From an uncultured Flavobacteriaceae bacterium (lineage in GTDB: Bacteria > Bacteroidota > Bacteroidia > Flavobacteriales > Flavobacteriaceae): DNA of 64,000 nt. Numbering within the stretch: position 1 is the first letter of the stretch; the number at the start of each line of letters is the position of its first letter. Shown here piece after piece: positions 1-10,917 of the stretch. The DNA lies in NCBI GenBank assembly GCA_947502635.1, contig CANNAN010000001.1, forward strand, positions 558,001 to 622,000, given 5' to 3'. The position numbers and the translations under genes are program-made. The notes below the pieces were generated by a model. That model searched no databases. It worked only from the letters and a program-made list of their open reading frames with translations, and had not been told where the DNA came from.

Positions 1-393
1 TCACCTTGTGTGCATAGTATCCAAGCAGCTAAATTGGATAGAATGGAACAAGCATATACGTTTTATTTACAGACTTCACGTTTAGATTTAGATGATTATA
101 ATCATGAGGTACATGAAGGGTTGCATATTACTTCAATGGCAGGTACCTGGATGAGTATTGTTGAAGGTTTTGGAGGCATGCGCATTAAGGATGGAAAATT
201 ATTATTTGCTCCAAAAATCCCTAAACAGTGGGAGGAATACTCATTTAAAATAAATTTTAGAAATCATATCATAAAAGTTAACGTCACCCAAAAGCAGACC
301 TATTTTGAAATGCTGAATGGTGATGCCCTTGAAATTTTGTTCAATAACAAACCTTTGCTATTAGAAAACAATGTACTAAAAGCAATAAGTTAA
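1..393 (+). CDS. C-terminal end of GH65 family glycoside phosphorylase/hydrolase (maltose phosphorylase-like), truncated by window start
   Basis: The reading frame is open back to base 1 (SPCVHSIQAAKLDRMEQAYTFYLQTSRLDLDDYN...GLHITSMAGTWMSIVEGFGGMR), typical of the GH65 C-terminus. The listed GTG start at 10 is internal. Confidence 0.85.
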   Translation, partial: SPCVHSIQAAKLDRMEQAYTFYLQTSRLDLDDYNHEVHEGLHITSMAGTWMSIVEGFGGMRIKDGKLLFAPKIPKQWEEYSFKINFRNHIIKVNVTQKQTYFEMLNGDALEILFNNKPLLLENNVLKAIS

Positions 394-419
394 TTGAACA
401 ACATAAGGTGTATTTATAA

Positions 420-2555
<2,136 letters not shown>

Positions 2556-2562
2556 AAATATT

Positions 2563-4542
2563 ATGAAGGGATGTAACCTAAAAAAACGAAAAAATGTAAA
2601 GCCATCACTTTTGATGGGGTTACTGTGTGTATTTGTTTTAAATTTATCTTGTGAAAACCAAAATAAGATTGAGCAAGAAATAGTAAATAAAGCCCCTTTA
2701 ATAATTAATAAAAAAGATATTCGTCGTGTTGAACCCATGAATTGGTGGGTAGGTTTTAAATCAAAAACCTTGCAGCTTTTGGTACATCATCCCAATATTT
2801 CACAAAGAACTCCCGAAATTAGTTATCAAGGCGTTTCCATAAAAAAAGTACACCAGGCCGATAGTCCTAATTACCTCTTTATAGATTTAAATATTTCTGA
2901 AATTACAAAGGCAGGTAAATTTAATATTGTTTTTAAAAAAGAAGGAGCAGAAGATTTAGTGCATACATACGAGTTAAAAGCAAGAGAGAAATTGGCAGAA
3001 GACTACATGGGCTTTAACAGTTCTGATGCCATATATTTAATTACTCCAGACCGTTTTGCAAATGGAAACCCAGGAAATGATACGTTTAAAAATTTAAATG
3101 AAAAAACGATTAACAGAAAAAATGGATATGCCAGGCATGGCGGGGATATAGCAGGTATAACAAACCATTTAGATTATATTGAAGATTTGGGTTTTACAGC
3201 GATTTGGCCATGTCCACTTCTAACCAACAATATGCCTCGTGGTTCCTACCATGGTTATGCTATTACAGATTTATATGAAATAGATCCGCGTTTTGGAACG
3301 CTAGATGAATACAAAACTTTAGCCGCTAAAATGGCAGAAAAAGGTATGAAGTTAGTCATGGATCAAGTAGCAAATCATTGTGGCTTAGAGCATTGGTGGA
3401 TGAAGGATTTGCCATTTAAAGATTGGGTAAATTATCAAGAAGTTTATGAAGCACATAGTAACTCTTGGACAAATGAAAAGACCATAAGCTCTAATCATAG
3501 ACGTACCTCCAATCAAGATTTATATGCATCAGAAAAAGATAAAGAAGGTATGGTAAATGGTTGGTTTGTATCTGGAATGCCAGATTTAAATCAACGCAAT
3601 CCATTTATGGCTCAGTACATTATTCAAAATAGTATTTGGTGGATAGAAACTGTTGAGTTGGGAGGTATTCGACAAGATACGTATCCATATCCCGATAAAG
3701 ATTTTATGAGTAACTGGGCAGGAGCTATAATGAACGAATATCCAAATTTTAGTATCGTTGGCGAAGAATGGAGTTATAACCCATTGCTTATTGGATATTG
3801 GCAAGACGGCGCAAATAATAAAGACGGTTACGATTCTAATTTAAAATCGCCTATGGATTTTGCCATGCAACATACCATTGTACAAGCTTTAAATGAAACC
3901 GAATCTTGGGATAAAGGCTTAGTGAAAATGTATGAAGGATTAGCTAACGATTTTCATTATGTGAAACCAAAAGATATTATGATTTTCCCAGATAATCATG
4001 ATATGAGTCGCATTTTTACACAATTAAAAGGCGATATTGTTAATACAAAAATGGCATTAAGTTATTTGCTTACGCTGCCTAGGATTGTACAAATATATTA
4101 TGGAACAGAAATAGTGATGGACGATTTTGAAAAACCTGGAGATCACGGTTTAATACGAACAGATTTTCCTGGTGGCTGGCAAACTGATACGGTTAATGCA
4201 TTTACAGGTGTTGGTTTAACAGAAGTCCAAAGTGAGATGCAATCATATCTAAAAGCACTTTTGAATTTTAGAAAATCCAGTAAAGCAATTCATGAAGGGA
4301 AAACAGTTCATTTTTCGCCTAAAAATGGTGTTTATGTGTTATTTAGGATGACTGAAAATGAAACCGTTGTTCATATTCTGAATAAGAATGAAGAGGCCAT
4401 TGATTTAGACTTAACCAGATTCGAAGAGATTAATTTACAAGGAAAATCGCTTAAAAATATTATTTCTGGAGAAACTGTGACATGGCATGATAATTTGAAG
4501 TTGGAAACCAAGGGAAGCATTATTTTAACTACTAAATTGTAA
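2563..4542 (+). CDS. GH13 alpha-amylase family lipoprotein (SusA/cyclomaltodextrinase-like)
   Basis: DAIYLITPDRFANGNPGNDTF, VMDQVANHCG, GGIRQDTYPY, GEEW and FPDNHDMSR motifs. ATG at 2563 gives a lipoprotein signal (VLNLSC) and avoids overlap with GH97; the ORF-track GTG at 2521 is probably not the start. Confidence 0.9.
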   Translation: MKGCNLKKRKNVKPSLLMGLLCVFVLNLSCENQNKIEQEIVNKAPLIINKKDIRRVEPMNWWVGFKSKTLQLLVHHPNISQRTPEISYQGVSIKKVHQADSPNYLFIDLNISEITKAGKFNIVFKKEGAEDLVHTYELKAREKLAEDYMGFNSSDAIYLITPDRFANGNPGNDTFKNLNEKTINRKNGYARHGGDIAGITNHLDYIEDLGFTAIWPCPLLTNNMPRGSYHGYAITDLYEIDPRFGTLDEYKTLAAKMAEKGMKLVMDQVANHCGLEHWWMKDLPFKDWVNYQEVYEAHSNSWTNEKTISSNHRRTSNQDLYASEKDKEGMVNGWFVSGMPDLNQRNPFMAQYIIQNSIWWIETVELGGIRQDTYPYPDKDFMSNWAGAIMNEYPNFSIVGEEWSYNPLLIGYWQDGANNKDGYDSNLKSPMDFAMQHTIVQALNETESWDKGLVKMYEGLANDFHYVKPKDIMIFPDNHDMSRIFTQLKGDIVNTKMALSYLLTLPRIVQIYYGTEIVMDDFEKPGDHGLIRTDFPGGWQTDTVNAFTGVGLTEVQSEMQSYLKALLNFRKSSKAIHEGKTVHFSPKNGVYVLFRMTENETVVHILNKNEEAIDLDLTRFEEINLQGKSLKNIISGETVTWHDNLKLETKGSIILTTKL

Positions 4543-4544
4543 AA

Positions 4545-6005
4545 ATGAAAAAGCTAATCATCGCAACAGCATCATTAATGTTTATTTTTTCTTGTAAAAA
4601 TGAAAAAACATCAAGCCCTAAACCTGAGGTTGAAGATGCTAAAGTAGAATCAATAAGTGAAGCGCAGGAAGTAGCAACTTTAGTTGAAATAGAACCAATT
4701 AATGATGCTATTTTAGAACAAGGAATTATTTACGAAGCTAATATTCGTCAGTATTCACCAGAAGGGACTTTTAATGCATTTACCAAAGATATTCCAGAAT
4801 TAAAGCAATTAGGAGTAAAGATTATTTGGCTCATGCCCGTATTTCCAATATCCCAAACCAAGCGAAAAGCTACAGGAGGTGAATTTGCAAGCTTAATTAA
4901 AGATGAAGCAAAAAGAAAAAAAATGCTAGGTAGTTACTATGCGATTTCAGATTTTACAAAAATAAATCCAGAGTTTGGGACTATTTCAGATTTTAGAGCC
5001 TTGGTTAACGAAGCTCATAAAAATGGTATGTATGTCATTCTGGATTGGGTAGCTAATCATACAGGTTGGGATCATGAGTGGTTAAAAAATCATCTAGATT
5101 ATTATACACATAATGAGAAGGGGGATGTTATACATCCTGAAGAAACAGATTGGACAGATGTTGCCGATTTAAATTATGATAACAAAGAGATGCGTAAAAC
5201 TATGATTGCCGATATGAGCTATTGGATTACAGAAGAAGGCATTGATGGATTCAGATGTGATGTAGCAGGTTCTGTGCCCGTAGATTTTTGGCAAGAGGCT
5301 ATTCCTCAATTACGTTCGAAAAAAGATATTTTTATGTTGGCAGAAGCTTGGGAACCAGAGCTCTTAAAAGCGAACTTATTTGATATGGCTTATGCCTGGG
5401 ATGGGCATCATTTATTAAATGATATGGCTAAAGAAGAAAAGTCTTTAAAAGATTGGGATACCTATGCAACAAAAGTAGTATCAGATTATGAAAAAGATGA
5501 TATTCTTATGAATTTTGTGACAAACCACGATGAAAATTCATGGAATGGTACCATACAAGAGCGTATGGGAGATGCCTCGGAACTTATGACGGTGTTTAGT
5601 TATATAATTCCTGGTATGCCATTAATTTATTCTGGACAGGAATATAATTTAAATCACCGTTTAAAATTTTTCGAAAAAGATGCCATTCCAAAAGGGAAAG
5701 GCAATATGTGGAATGTGTTAGAAAAACTGGGAACACTTAAAAATAAAAATGTAGCCTTAAACGGAGGCAAACAAAGTGCTTCTTACCTTATTTTTGAAAC
5801 AGATAATGAAAATGTTTTAAAATATATTAGAAGTAAAGATGGTAAAAAAATAATCTTTATAGCTAATTTTTCTAGTAAGCCACAAACTTTTAAAATGACT
5901 GATGAAGGCATTTTTTTAGATTATATGGCTAATGAGGATATCCTTTTTAATAACGAAGACGTAACACTTGCCCCATGGGCCTATAAAATTTTAATTGATT
6001 TATAA
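4545..6005 (+). CDS. GH13 alpha-amylase family lipoprotein
   Basis: MFIFSC lipobox; YEANIRQYSPEGTF, VILDWVANHTGWDHEW, GFRCDVAGSVP, LAEAWEPE and NFVTNHDENSW motifs. Starts 2 nt after the previous stop. Confidence 0.9.
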   Translation: MKKLIIATASLMFIFSCKNEKTSSPKPEVEDAKVESISEAQEVATLVEIEPINDAILEQGIIYEANIRQYSPEGTFNAFTKDIPELKQLGVKIIWLMPVFPISQTKRKATGGEFASLIKDEAKRKKMLGSYYAISDFTKINPEFGTISDFRALVNEAHKNGMYVILDWVANHTGWDHEWLKNHLDYYTHNEKGDVIHPEETDWTDVADLNYDNKEMRKTMIADMSYWITEEGIDGFRCDVAGSVPVDFWQEAIPQLRSKKDIFMLAEAWEPELLKANLFDMAYAWDGHHLLNDMAKEEKSLKDWDTYATKVVSDYEKDDILMNFVTNHDENSWNGTIQERMGDASELMTVFSYIIPGMPLIYSGQEYNLNHRLKFFEKDAIPKGKGNMWNVLEKLGTLKNKNVALNGGKQSASYLIFETDNENVLKYIRSKDGKKIIFIANFSSKPQTFKMTDEGIFLDYMANEDILFNNEDVTLAPWAYKILIDL

Positions 6006-7664
6006 ATGAGATGCTTTTTATTAATATTATACTGTTTAGTATGTCTTAATTCGTGTGGTATACAAAAAAATAAAACGACTAAAACAAACAAAGAAACACC
6101 ATTTATATGGGAAGCAGCTAACCTATATTTTTTACTTACAGATCGTTTTAATAATGCAGACTTTTCTAATGATATTAATTTTAATAGAACAGCAAAAACA
6201 GCCAAGCTTCGTGGTTTTAAAGGAGGTGATATAAAAGGAATAACTCAAAAAATTAAAGCAGGGTATTTTACAAATTTAGGAATCAATGCTATTTGGTTGA
6301 CACCAATTGTTGAACAAATTCATGGAGGTACAGATGAGGGGACTGGATTAACCTACGGTTTCCATGGGTATTGGGCCAGAGATTGGACCGCTTTAGACCC
6401 AAATTTTGGTACCAAAGAAGATCTGCACGAATTAGTTGCTGCAGCACATAAAAATGGTATTAGAATTGTATTGGATGCCGTAATTAATCATATAGGGCCT
6501 ATTACAGATAAAGATCCTGTTTGGCCTGAAAATTGGGTTAGAACACATCCAAAATGTAACTATAAAACATACGATGCTACCATAACTTGTACACTTGTTG
6601 ATAATCTACCAGATATAAAAACAGAAGTCAATGCGCCAGTTAGCTTACCAGCTCAAATTATAGAAAAATGGAAAAAGGAAGGACGTTATGAGCAAGAAGT
6701 AGCTGAATTAAATGATTTTTTTAATAGAACAGGATACCCTAGGGCACCTAGGTTTTATATTATAAAGTGGTTAACCGATTATATTACCGAATTTGGAATT
6801 GATGGCTACCGTTGCGATACTGTAAAACATACCGAAGAAAATGTGTGGCAAGAATTTAAGGCCGAGTGTGATTATGCTTTTGCTGAATGGAAAAAAAATA
6901 ATCCCGATAAAGTATTGGATGATAACAACTTTTATTTAGTTGGAGAAATTTATAATTATGGAATCAACACAGGGCAATACTATGATTTTGGAGATAAAAG
7001 AGTTAATTATTTTGATAATGCATTTCAAAGTCTAATCAATTTTCAGTTTAAATGGAATGCTGCTCAACAAGATTATGAAAAACTATTTAGTAGTTATTCA
7101 AATTACTTAAAAACCGACTTAAAAGGTTTTGGCACCCTAAATTATTTAACATCACACGATGACGGGAAACCTTATGATGCATCACGTGAAAAACCTTTTG
7201 AAACGGCAACAAAGCTATTGCTCGCACCAGGAACTTCTCAGGTTTACTATGGTGACGAGTCTGCACGGCCTTTAATTATTGAAGGCACAGAAGGAGATGC
7301 CACTTTACGATCTTTTATGAATTGGGATGCCATTAAAAATGATGTAAAAACAAAAAAAATATTGTTACACTGGCAAAAATTAGGAAGGTTTAGGGTTAAT
7401 CATCCAGCCATAGGTGTAGGAATTCATCAAATGATAAACCAAGAACCTTATGTGTTTTATAGACGTTTTTCAAAAGACAATTATAATGATTTAGTGTTAG
7501 TTGGATTAGGTTTGCCAAAAGGGAAAAAAATACTGGATGTATCTGAAGTATTTAAAAATAATGAAGTGCTTCGTGATGCATATTCAAATAAGAAAGTAAA
7601 GGTTAAAAATGGAAAAGTATTGGTCGATTCCGAGTTTAGTATCGTTTTGTTAGAAAAGAAGTAA
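6006..7664 (+). CDS. GH13 alpha-amylase family lipoprotein
   Basis: VCLNSC lipobox; LYFLLTDRFNNAD, VLDAVINHIGP, GYRCDTVKH, LVGEIYNYG and LTSHDDGK motifs. ATG directly follows the previous stop codon. Confidence 0.9.
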   Translation: MRCFLLILYCLVCLNSCGIQKNKTTKTNKETPFIWEAANLYFLLTDRFNNADFSNDINFNRTAKTAKLRGFKGGDIKGITQKIKAGYFTNLGINAIWLTPIVEQIHGGTDEGTGLTYGFHGYWARDWTALDPNFGTKEDLHELVAAAHKNGIRIVLDAVINHIGPITDKDPVWPENWVRTHPKCNYKTYDATITCTLVDNLPDIKTEVNAPVSLPAQIIEKWKKEGRYEQEVAELNDFFNRTGYPRAPRFYIIKWLTDYITEFGIDGYRCDTVKHTEENVWQEFKAECDYAFAEWKKNNPDKVLDDNNFYLVGEIYNYGINTGQYYDFGDKRVNYFDNAFQSLINFQFKWNAAQQDYEKLFSSYSNYLKTDLKGFGTLNYLTSHDDGKPYDASREKPFETATKLLLAPGTSQVYYGDESARPLIIEGTEGDATLRSFMNWDAIKNDVKTKKILLHWQKLGRFRVNHPAIGVGIHQMINQEPYVFYRRFSKDNYNDLVLVGLGLPKGKKILDVSEVFKNNEVLRDAYSNKKVKVKNGKVLVDSEFSIVLLEKK

Positions 7665-7723
7665 GACATGGAGCGATTATACAGGATTTCACAATACTAC
7701 AAAATCCTCAATATGTGTTTTTG

Positions 7724-9631
7724 TTAGTCTTTAATAGAAGGTCTTAATACAGGATTTTTGCTAGTAGGAAAATCTGATGCAACGTAGTTGTCTACCTCAT
7801 TTCCACTTAACCATTGCAGCGACCGTGTCATACTTTGTTGAAAAGCAGCACAACGCATGCTAGGAGGCCATTCTTGATTATGCCATAAATGACCATATGT
7901 TGAACAGTAAACTTTCCCTTTACCATACTTAACAACCCATTCCATTGGGAAGTTTAAACCAGTTTTTTCATCTTTTGCATACGAGATTACTTTTAGGTTT
8001 TGCTTTGTACCTCTTCCATAGCGATATACTTCTATATCTGCTCCTAGCCACTTTTTTGGCATTCCAAGATGAATTGGGTGATTGCCCAGCCTAGTAATCA
8101 ATACATCTCTACGTTTACCATGTCCTGTATTTTCGCCTGTTCCTTTAGGTATAATCTTTAACTTTTCAGATTCATCAATGGTTATAGCAATACCAAAATC
8201 TTTATTACGCCAACCTAAACCTATTATGTCATTGTAGGCCTGCCAGCCTTTAAAAGCATTAGTGGCACCATGGTACATATACACACCACCACCTTCTTTA
8301 ACATATTTTTCAAATGATATTTTTACTGCATCTGGCCATTGAAGACTGGCTTCTTTATTAATATTATTACATGTTTGAATGACGACAGGATAATTTGAGA
8401 AATTAGGACGCCATTTTTCCCATTCAGATGGATTGCTCATTTGATTAGGACAGGTGCTAACTGATACATCAAATTTCCCACTAGCTTCCAATATTTTCTT
8501 CAAATACGTTGTATTCAATTGCCAATGATGATTACTAAAACCATCTACTATTAGAACAGGTATTTTTTTGGGAGTAACAAGATCACTTATTTTTTCAATT
8601 CGAATGTTGTCATATAAAATACCCCCTCCAACGGTGAGTGCTGTAGAAAACATAGAAAGTTTTACTTTCCCATTTGGCGGTGCTATAAAGTCATAAGTAA
8701 CTTCCTCCCAACGTGGTGCTTTTACTAGTTTATTGCGACTTAGACTCAATACCAATTTATCATTAAGAAAAATCTCGCCAGTAAGTGAATCTTCTTGATT
8801 CCAATATTTATGGCGAGCGTATAAAAACGATAACCTATAATTTGTTTTTGGAATCAAATGACTAACAGTTTGTGCAATGCCTCCTGGGCCATGACCACCA
8901 AGATCAATAACCCATTTTCCATGCGGAGTACCGTAATGGTCAATAGCAATAAGGTCGATGTTTTCTCTCATAATCAACCATCCAGGAAGTTGTTGACCAA
9001 AAAGATGAGGATTACTAGCATTATTATCTACTGTCATCTCAAAACTTCCATTAACCAAATGATTGCTAACAGGAGGCGCTAATGGTAAGCCTTCTTCTAT
9101 TCGAAGATTATCAATTATTAAACCCGTTTTTCCAATTGTAGTAGATACAAACTCTAGTGAGGCAACTCCTTTAGTTGATGATTTAAATGCAAAGCCAATA
9201 CCTCCAATATAGTTTGGAGCATGAGAAAGGTTACGAAGTGTCGTTATTTTTTCACCATTTACAAAAATGTCTGCAGTAGCCAAAGTTCCTGACTCATCAC
9301 GATTTCTGGTTTTTTGATCTGCATATTCGAATTTTAAAGTATAATCGCTGTTCTTTTTTAAGCCTTTAATTGTTTGTTGAATGGCTCCTGGTTGATTGCC
9401 GTTTAAATCCAGTACTTGGTTCCCGTTAGCAGCCGAAAATACTGAGCCAGTAATTAATTCTACATTACCTCTACTTACTTTCCAACCGTTTAGTTTTTTT
9501 ACAATTTGTCTTTCAGACTTAATTACTTTCTTTTCAAATGAAGCATTCTTTATTTGAGCTTGCGTAAAAATCGTGTTACTTAGCAAAATAAGATTTAACA
9601 CGATAAGTTTTTTATAACAAATGGTCTTCAT
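7724..9631 (-). CDS. ThuA domain-containing secreted protein with two N-terminal DUF642/choice-of-anchor-C-like modules
   Basis: Two tandem N-terminal modules (NASFEKKV...GNQVLDLNGNQPGAIQQTI and NGSFEMTV...GKWVIDLGGHGPGGIAQTV), then a ThuA-like domain (IPVLIVDGFSNHHWQLNTTYLKKILE...VYMYHGATNAFKGW...WLGADIEVYRYGRG). Confidence 0.8.
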   Translation of the reverse strand: MKTICYKKLIVLNLILLSNTIFTQAQIKNASFEKKVIKSERQIVKKLNGWKVSRGNVELITGSVFSAANGNQVLDLNGNQPGAIQQTIKGLKKNSDYTLKFEYADQKTRNRDESGTLATADIFVNGEKITTLRNLSHAPNYIGGIGFAFKSSTKGVASLEFVSTTIGKTGLIIDNLRIEEGLPLAPPVSNHLVNGSFEMTVDNNASNPHLFGQQLPGWLIMRENIDLIAIDHYGTPHGKWVIDLGGHGPGGIAQTVSHLIPKTNYRLSFLYARHKYWNQEDSLTGEIFLNDKLVLSLSRNKLVKAPRWEEVTYDFIAPPNGKVKLSMFSTALTVGGGILYDNIRIEKISDLVTPKKIPVLIVDGFSNHHWQLNTTYLKKILEASGKFDVSVSTCPNQMSNPSEWEKWRPNFSNYPVVIQTCNNINKEASLQWPDAVKISFEKYVKEGGGVYMYHGATNAFKGWQAYNDIIGLGWRNKDFGIAITIDESEKLKIIPKGTGENTGHGKRRDVLITRLGNHPIHLGMPKKWLGADIEVYRYGRGTKQNLKVISYAKDEKTGLNFPMEWVVKYGKGKVYCSTYGHLWHNQEWPPSMRCAAFQQSMTRSLQWLSGNEVDNYVASDFPTSKNPVLRPSIKD

Positions 9632-9806
9632 GATATAAATTTAATGTTTCTTGAAGTACATCAAAATTTCTTTGAGCACTCATTATTTGCAAATAAAGCA
9701 ATAGTAATAACAAATACCTATCTCTACATTATCTATAAACGACAATATCTTGTCATATACAACATCACTATGTGGCTAATGAGTAGTTATAAAATAGTAC
9801 TCCATA

Positions 9807-10661
9807 CTATTTCTTATATTCTTTTTTAAATTCTATAGGAGATCTTTTGGTTATAGCTCTAAATTGTTTATTAAAATTCGACAAGGTTCTAAATCCACTA
9901 GAATAACATGCTTGTGATGCATTCATTTTTTGTTCGATGAGTAGTTTGCAGGCGTAACCTATTCGTATTTCACTAAGAAAATCTGAAAACGTTTTATTAG
10001 CATGCATTTTAAAATAACGACTAAAAGAGGTGGAAGTCATATTCGTTAATTCTGCCATTTCTGAAATAGAAATTTTTTGCTTAAAGTGTTTTGTAACATA
10101 AGTGTATACTTTATTCATTCGTTCTGAATCACCTTCTTTTAATGAATTGGTATAGCCAGCACTGGTCAGTGTTTCTATTTCATCGCTTTTAGAGAGACAA
10201 TTTAAAATATTTAATAACTCTAAAACGCCATCAAAACCTTCCAGATATGGGAGGTTTAAAAGCATTTTTGTAATATCTTTTAATGTTTTACCTTTAACAG
10301 ATATCCCTCTTAAACTTAGTTTTAAGAGATGTTTCAATTTTATAACTTCTACTTTATTAAAAAAAATGTTATCCATAAAATTATCATGGAAATAGACTAC
10401 AATGCCTTCAGACCAATCTTGAGGGCTTTCATAATCGCTACGCCAAAGATGCGGTAAATTAGGGCCAGTAAAGGTTACACTTCCTTCTTTATATCGTTCT
10501 ATATTATCACCAATAAATCGTGTTCCACTTCCCTTTAAAACAATAAAAAGTTGATATTCTGAATGAAAGTGCCAATTGGGGTCAAAAAAAGGCTGTTTAA
10601 GCTTTTCGACAATATAAATACGTGTTTTTGGTATGGGTGATTTTTGTAAAGCCGATTTCAT
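9807..10661 (-). CDS. AraC family transcriptional regulator (cupin sensor plus HTH)
   Basis: FFDPNWHFHSEYQLFIVLKGSGTRFIGD (cupin) and SISEMAELTNMTSTSFSRYFKMHANKTFSDFL...SQACYSSGFRTLSNFNKQFRAITKRSPIEFKKEY (HTH_18). Confidence 0.92.
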   Translation of the reverse strand: MKSALQKSPIPKTRIYIVEKLKQPFFDPNWHFHSEYQLFIVLKGSGTRFIGDNIERYKEGSVTFTGPNLPHLWRSDYESPQDWSEGIVVYFHDNFMDNIFFNKVEVIKLKHLLKLSLRGISVKGKTLKDITKMLLNLPYLEGFDGVLELLNILNCLSKSDEIETLTSAGYTNSLKEGDSERMNKVYTYVTKHFKQKISISEMAELTNMTSTSFSRYFKMHANKTFSDFLSEIRIGYACKLLIEQKMNASQACYSSGFRTLSNFNKQFRAITKRSPIEFKKEYKK

Positions 10662-10819
10662 TTAAATAATGGTAGAATTTCAATAAGAGAGATAAGTCTT
10701 ACGCCCTGTGCGTTAGTAAGATGCTAATTTATCATTAAATTTTATAAACAAAAGTTTTTATGATATAATAAAGTCTATTATGGGTAAAAAACAGTTCTTT
10801 TTCTTACAAGGAATTGAAT

Positions 10820-10827
10820 TAATTTTG
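10820..10827 (+). promoter_or_regulatory. Candidate Bacteroidetes -7 element TAATTTTG upstream of the PQQ-DUF1080 gene
   Basis: Matches TAnnTTTG, about 90 bp upstream of the start codon. Confidence 0.35.
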
Positions 10828-10917
10828 TCACGAAATCATGAAAACTATTATTCTAATAAGAAGGTTTGAATTAAATCTTGCAACTTTAATATGTTAAAAT
10901 CATATTACATATATACT

